The position numbers and the translations under genes were made by a program. A stretch of DNA of 64,000 bases from PALSA-612 sp963711315 (lineage in GTDB: Bacteria > Actinomycetota > Thermoleophilia > Gaiellales > Gaiellaceae), in contig CAVQDQ010000001.1 in assembly GCA_963711315.1 (NCBI GenBank), positions 1 through 64,000 on the forward strand, read 5' to 3'. Below, piece after piece: positions 60,767 to 64,000 of the stretch. Every line of letters starts with the position of its first letter. The first letter of the stretch is position 1. The notes under the pieces were generated by a model. That model was not told the DNA's origin and did no database searches. It saw only the letters and a program-made list of their open reading frames with translations.

Positions 60767-61552
60767 TCACGTCCTGGCGCGAACCACCAGCACCGAGCAC
60801 GCCGCGCGGTGAGCCACGCGTTCGCTGACGCTGCCGAGCGCTCTGATGCCGTGCAGGCCACGGTTACCGAGAACGAGCAGGTCGACATCGCGTGCCGCCT
60901 CGGTGAGAGCAGCGACCGGGTCGCGCGCGCGATCGACCTCGACCTCCGGCAGCGCGGCGCGTGCGGCCTCGACGTCGACGTCCTGGCCCTTCACGGCGAC
61001 GATGCCGCGGAGCGAGGCTCCGAAGCGTTTTGCGAGACCGGCCGCGACTGCGGCTGCCTCTGTCGACTGCGGTGACCCGTCCACCCCGACGGCGATTGCC
61101 TGCGGAAACAGGTGAGGCTGGTCGACCTGGCGGGCGACGAGCACGCCGCACGGCGCCTCGTGGAGCATGGTCGTCGCGACGCCGCCGAGCACGATCCCTG
61201 CGGGACGGCTCGTGCCGTGCGTGCCGACGGCCACCAGCGTCGCCCTCTGGCTCTCGATCTCCTGCACCAGGCAGCCCACCGGGGGGCCTGTGACGAGCCG
61301 CCGCGCCGCGTCCGGCGCTAGCGCCGCTGCCTCCTCGAGTGCCTCCCTCGCCTCGCCCTCGTCGGTGAGCTGCGGGACGGACCAGGCGACGGCGAGTGCG
61401 GGGACGAGGTTGACGGCATGGAAGAGGCAGAGCTTTCCGTCCGGCAGGCGCAACCGGAGCGCTTGCCGGACCGCCTCGAGGCTCTGCGGCGTGCCGTCCA
61501 CGCCGACGATGATCCGGCTGAACAGATCGCGGGCGTGCATCTGGGCGATCAC
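60767..61552 (-). CDS. Tandem universal stress protein
   Basis: 261 residues, two UspA domains. First: RIIVGVDGTPQSLEAVRQAL and VAVGTHGTSRPAGIVLGGVA. Second: AIAVGVDGSPQSTEAAAVAA and LLVLGNRGLHGIRALGSVSE. The G-x2-G-x9-G-(S/T) ATP-binding pattern is recognisable in both. The GTG start overlaps the DUF1918 stop (GTGA). Stress or dormancy role by family. Confidence 0.88.
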   Translation of the reverse strand: MIAQMHARDLFSRIIVGVDGTPQSLEAVRQALRLRLPDGKLCLFHAVNLVPALAVAWSVPQLTDEGEAREALEEAAALAPDAARRLVTGPPVGCLVQEIESQRATLVAVGTHGTSRPAGIVLGGVATTMLHEAPCGVLVARQVDQPHLFPQAIAVGVDGSPQSTEAAAVAAGLAKRFGASLRGIVAVKGQDVDVEAARAALPEVEVDRARDPVAALTEAARDVDLLVLGNRGLHGIRALGSVSERVAHRAACSVLVVRART

Positions 61553-61779
61553 CGCTTCTTGATTGCCTTCGTGCTCCTTGCGGCCTGGATGGTCGCGTCG
61601 CTCGAGGGGTAGTAGACGGTCTCGTGGCCGTCCTCCCAGCGCACTCGGTAGTGCTCGTGACCGGGCGTGCCGAGCGCCTCGAGGATCTCCCCGAGCCGGC
61701 GTGATTCTCCGACCCGATGGCCTTCGACGATCACGATGTCACCCGGTTGCCCGCGTGTGGTGTCGTTCGTAGAGAACAC
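61549..61779 (-). CDS. DUF1918-family protein
   Basis: 76 residues with PGDIVIVEGHRVGESRRLGE, ILEALGTPGHEHYRVRWEDG and HETVYYPSSDATI, the small SH3-like fold of DUF1918. Common in actinobacteria beside stress genes; function unknown. Stop overlaps the universal stress protein start. Confidence 0.85.
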   Translation of the reverse strand: MFSTNDTTRGQPGDIVIVEGHRVGESRRLGEILEALGTPGHEHYRVRWEDGHETVYYPSSDATIQAARSTKAIKKR

Positions 61780-61907
61780 GATGCACGCTCCTTCTCGACT
61801 GTGCTCAGCCTGCCCGCTCGGGTCGCGTGTGCCATCAGTAATTCACCTGAATGGGCCTCCGTGAGGACACCGATGTGAACTCCTGGCGTGCCGACGATCA
61901 TCGAAGC

Positions 61908-63371
61908 ATGTACGACGGCAGCGAGCATGTACGACGGCAGGGCGAGCCTGACCGTCACTGCACGACCGTTCCACCCTGGAAGATCAAGGTCGTGGAGCCG
62001 ATCGCCCTACTCGGGGCGAGCCAGCGTCGGCGGGCGATGGTGGGCGCAGGCTACAACACGTTCCTCCTCCGCTCGGAGGACGTCTTCATCGACCTGCTCA
62101 CGGACAGCGGCACCTCGGCTCTCTCGCAGGAGCAGCGTGCCGCGATGGAGCTCGGCGACGAGGCATACGCCGGCTCGCGCAGCTTCTTCCGGCTGGAGGC
62201 GGCGATGCGGGACGTCTACGGCTATCGGCATTTGATACCAACCCACCAGGGTCGCGGAGCCGAGCACCTGCTCGCGCGACTCCTCGTGGAGCCGGGGAAG
62301 CTCGTCCCTTCGAATCTGTACTTCACGACGTCGCGGCTCCACGTCGAGCTCGCAGGCGGGATCTGGACCGACGTGGCCATCCCCGAGGCGTCCGAGCCCG
62401 AGTCGACCTTCCCCTTCAAGGGCAACATCGATCTCGTCGCGCTGGAGCGCGTCCTCAGCGCGGCGGCGCCCGAGCGCGTCGCCTTCGTGCGCCAGGAGGC
62501 GTGCCTGAACATGGCCGGCGGCCAGCCCTTCTCGATCGAGAACCTCCGCGGCGTTCGCGAGCTCACCCGGCAGTACGGCGTGCCCTTCATCCTCGATGCG
62601 ACCCGGATCTCGGAGAACGCCGTCTTCGTCAAGGATCGTGAGCCGCGCTGGGCGAACCGGTCTCTTCCGGAGATCATTCGCGCGATCGCGGCCGAGAGCG
62701 ACGGTGCCGTCTTCTCCTCGAAGAAGGATCACTTCGTCCCGATCGGCGGCTTCCTGGCCCTGAACGACGACCGGCTGGCCGAGCGAGCTCGTGAGCTCGT
62801 CGTCGTCTACGAGGGCTTTCCGCACTACGGGGGCATCGCCGGGCATGACATGGAGGCGCTTGCTCAGGGGATCCTGGAGTCGGCGGACGAGCCGATGGTG
62901 CGCCACATCGTCGCCCAGGCCGCCTATCTCGGTCGTCTGCTCCGGGAGCGGGACATCCCGATCGTCCTGCCCGTCGGTGCCCACGCCGTCTTCCTCGACG
63001 CGAAGCGCTTTCTACCACACCTCGCGCAGAACGAGTTCCCAGCGCAGTCGCTCGCGGCGGCGCTCTACCTGGCGGGCGGCGTGCGCTCGATGGAGCGCGG
63101 CATCGTCTCTGGCCAGCACGGGGACGAGCCCTACGACGACCTCGAGCTCGTGCGCCTCACACTGCCGCGCCGCGTCTACACCCAGGAGCACCTCGCGTAC
63201 GTCGCCGACGTGGTCGAAGCCGTGCATTGCGTGCGCGATGCGGTGCCCGGCCTTTGCTTCACCCACGAGCCCGAGCAGCTGCGCTTCTTCCTCGGCCGCT
63301 TCGAGCCGCTCGCACCCTATCCCGAGTTCGGTATCGAGGCGGCGTTGCGTTCGCACCAAGTCCGCAGCTAG
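61908..63371 (+). CDS. Tryptophanase / tyrosine phenol-lyase family enzyme
   Basis: About 487 residues. Fold-type I PLP enzyme splitting an aromatic amino acid to pyruvate, ammonia and an indole or phenol. Key parts: VEPIALLGASQRRRAMVGAG, NTFLLRSEDVFIDLLTDSGT, GDEAYAGSRSFFRLEAAMRD, IPTHQGRGAEHLLARLL and the PLP lysine loop FSSKKDHFVPIGGFLALNDD. The start is unclear; ATG 61908 and the next ATG 17 bases on lie in a tandem 16-base repeat (AGCATGTACGACGGCAG). Substrate choice between Trp and Tyr cannot be made. Confidence 0.88.
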   Translation: MYDGSEHVRRQGEPDRHCTTVPPWKIKVVEPIALLGASQRRRAMVGAGYNTFLLRSEDVFIDLLTDSGTSALSQEQRAAMELGDEAYAGSRSFFRLEAAMRDVYGYRHLIPTHQGRGAEHLLARLLVEPGKLVPSNLYFTTSRLHVELAGGIWTDVAIPEASEPESTFPFKGNIDLVALERVLSAAAPERVAFVRQEACLNMAGGQPFSIENLRGVRELTRQYGVPFILDATRISENAVFVKDREPRWANRSLPEIIRAIAAESDGAVFSSKKDHFVPIGGFLALNDDRLAERARELVVVYEGFPHYGGIAGHDMEALAQGILESADEPMVRHIVAQAAYLGRLLRERDIPIVLPVGAHAVFLDAKRFLPHLAQNEFPAQSLAAALYLAGGVRSMERGIVSGQHGDEPYDDLELVRLTLPRRVYTQEHLAYVADVVEAVHCVRDAVPGLCFTHEPEQLRFFLGRFEPLAPYPEFGIEAALRSHQVRS

Positions 63372-64000
63372 CCGCCGAATGTCGGACGGGCGCGCCGACG
63401 GATACGCCAGCGGCGAAGCTCGTCGGCGCCCCAGACGACAACCGGGAACGTTGCGAGCAGCCCTACCTCAGTCGGGCCGAGCGCCGCCGTGTGGAAGACG
63501 TCCTGGAGTGCAGGCACGTAGACGAGGAGCGCCGTAAAGACGATCTCCACGGCGATTCCCCAGAGCAGGAGGCGGTTGCTGAAGACGCCCACAGAGCGGA
63601 GCGACGCCCACTCGGTGCGGGACGCGACGGCGGTGCCGATCTGGCAGGCCACGATCCCCGCAAAAGTCATCGTCGTCGCGCGCAGGTAGTCGTCGTGCAG
63701 TGGGCTTCCGGACGAGACGTCGGCACCAGGGGTCCAGTCGGCGAGCAGGAGAACCCAGAAGAAGCCGGCCATGACGAGCGCGGCCTCGATCAGCCCGAGG
63801 AAGACCCAGGCCCGGTAGAGCATCGAGCGCCGGATGACGCCCTCTGAGCGGGGACGCGGGGGTCGTTGCATCAGCCCCGGTTCTGCCCGCTCGCGGCCGA
63901 GCGCGAGCGCCGGCAGGATCTCCGTGCCGAGGTCGATGGCGAGGATCTGGAGCACCGTGAGCGGGAGTGGAATCGTCCCGCCGGACAGAGCGAACACGAG
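63368..64000 (-). CDS. P-type cation ATPase, C-terminal part (runs off the window)
   Basis: Only the last 210 residues are in the window; the start lies beyond 64000. The part seen is the C-terminal membrane domain of a calcium-type P-ATPase: PLTVLQILAIDLGTEILPAL, then helices WVFLGLIEAALVMAGFFWVL, TTMTFAGIVACQIGTAVASR and LLLWGIAVEIVFTALLVYVP. The catalytic DKTGT region is outside. The stop overlaps the lyase stop on the other strand. Confidence 0.85.
   Translation of the reverse strand, partial: LVFALSGGTIPLPLTVLQILAIDLGTEILPALALGRERAEPGLMQRPPRPRSEGVIRRSMLYRAWVFLGLIEAALVMAGFFWVLLLADWTPGADVSSGSPLHDDYLRATTMTFAGIVACQIGTAVASRTEWASLRSVGVFSNRLLLWGIAVEIVFTALLVYVPALQDVFHTAALGPTEVGLLATFPVVVWGADELRRWRIRRRARPTFGG

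Noticed and set aside
1..64000. CRISPR arrays, transposases or phage genes
   Set aside because: I saw no regularly spaced repeats, no DDE or serine/tyrosine recombinase motifs and no structural phage proteins on either strand.

Overview
The window reads as chromosomal DNA of a high-GC actinobacterium. Thermoleophilia (Gaiellales or Solirubrobacterales type) is my best guess. The support is the very GC-rich third codon positions, F420-type oxidoreductases, DUF1918/DUF2188/DUF5661-like small proteins, an actinobacterial-type LexA box and the rpsF-ssb-rpsR-rplI-dnaB-purA order. The class is inference; no rRNA or ribosomal phylogeny is available here.

Layout. 1-3.7 kb: cyclopropane fatty acid synthase, fatty-acid desaturase and an EmrB-type exporter, all broken by indels. 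3.9-16.8 kb: mixed single genes (lipoprotein, F420-type reductase, SDR, glutaminyl-tRNA synthetase, small proteins, XRE regulator, MprF-like membrane protein, glyoxalase, two serine hydrolases, CDF transporter). 16.7-21.9 kb: minus-strand purine operon purD-purE-GNAT-purB-purC-purS-purQ with start/stop overlaps at most junctions. 21.9-26.7 kb: MarR/YceI/FMN-reductase unit, fdhD and mobA, and an ArsR-type regulator with an LLM oxidoreductase. 26.8-31.7 kb: rpsF-ssb-rpsR-rplI-dnaB-(zinc ribbon)-purA. 32-35 kb: a DEDDh exonuclease/GIY-YIG protein and dinB, transcribed divergently from one SOS box.

At 35.16 kb lies a selenocysteine tRNA gene. Its 3' part, from the anticodon loop to the end, recurs at 37.34 and 57.78 kb, and associated repeats recur at 35.3, 46.0-46.2 and 57.7-57.95 kb. 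I read this as nested integrated elements at selC: a 2 kb segment (TetR plus two secreted PF03640 proteins) and a 20 kb island. The first half of the island holds an unusual signalling locus. Two paralogous histidine kinases have complementary defects: one keeps the phospho-acceptor His but has a degraded ATP site, the other keeps the ATP site but has Arg in place of His. They flank an orphan TRAP-type binding lipoprotein and go with a NarL regulator and a receiver-only protein. The second half holds a BNR/MoaD pair, an FAD-oxidoreductase/CBS fusion, a glycosyltransferase, and an arsenic detoxification set (DUF2180, three ArsR regulators, ACR3 pump, arsenate reductase, aquaporin, ArsM). No integrase is visible.

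57.9-64 kb: small stress-type genes, a truncated nucleotide cyclase remnant, a universal stress protein, a tryptophanase-like lyase and the end of a P-type ATPase. Frameshifts cluster at 0-2.4 kb and 12.7-30.8 kb and are nearly absent elsewhere. They hit core genes such as dnaB, purA and rpsR, so I treat them as sequence or assembly errors and annotate the genes across them.
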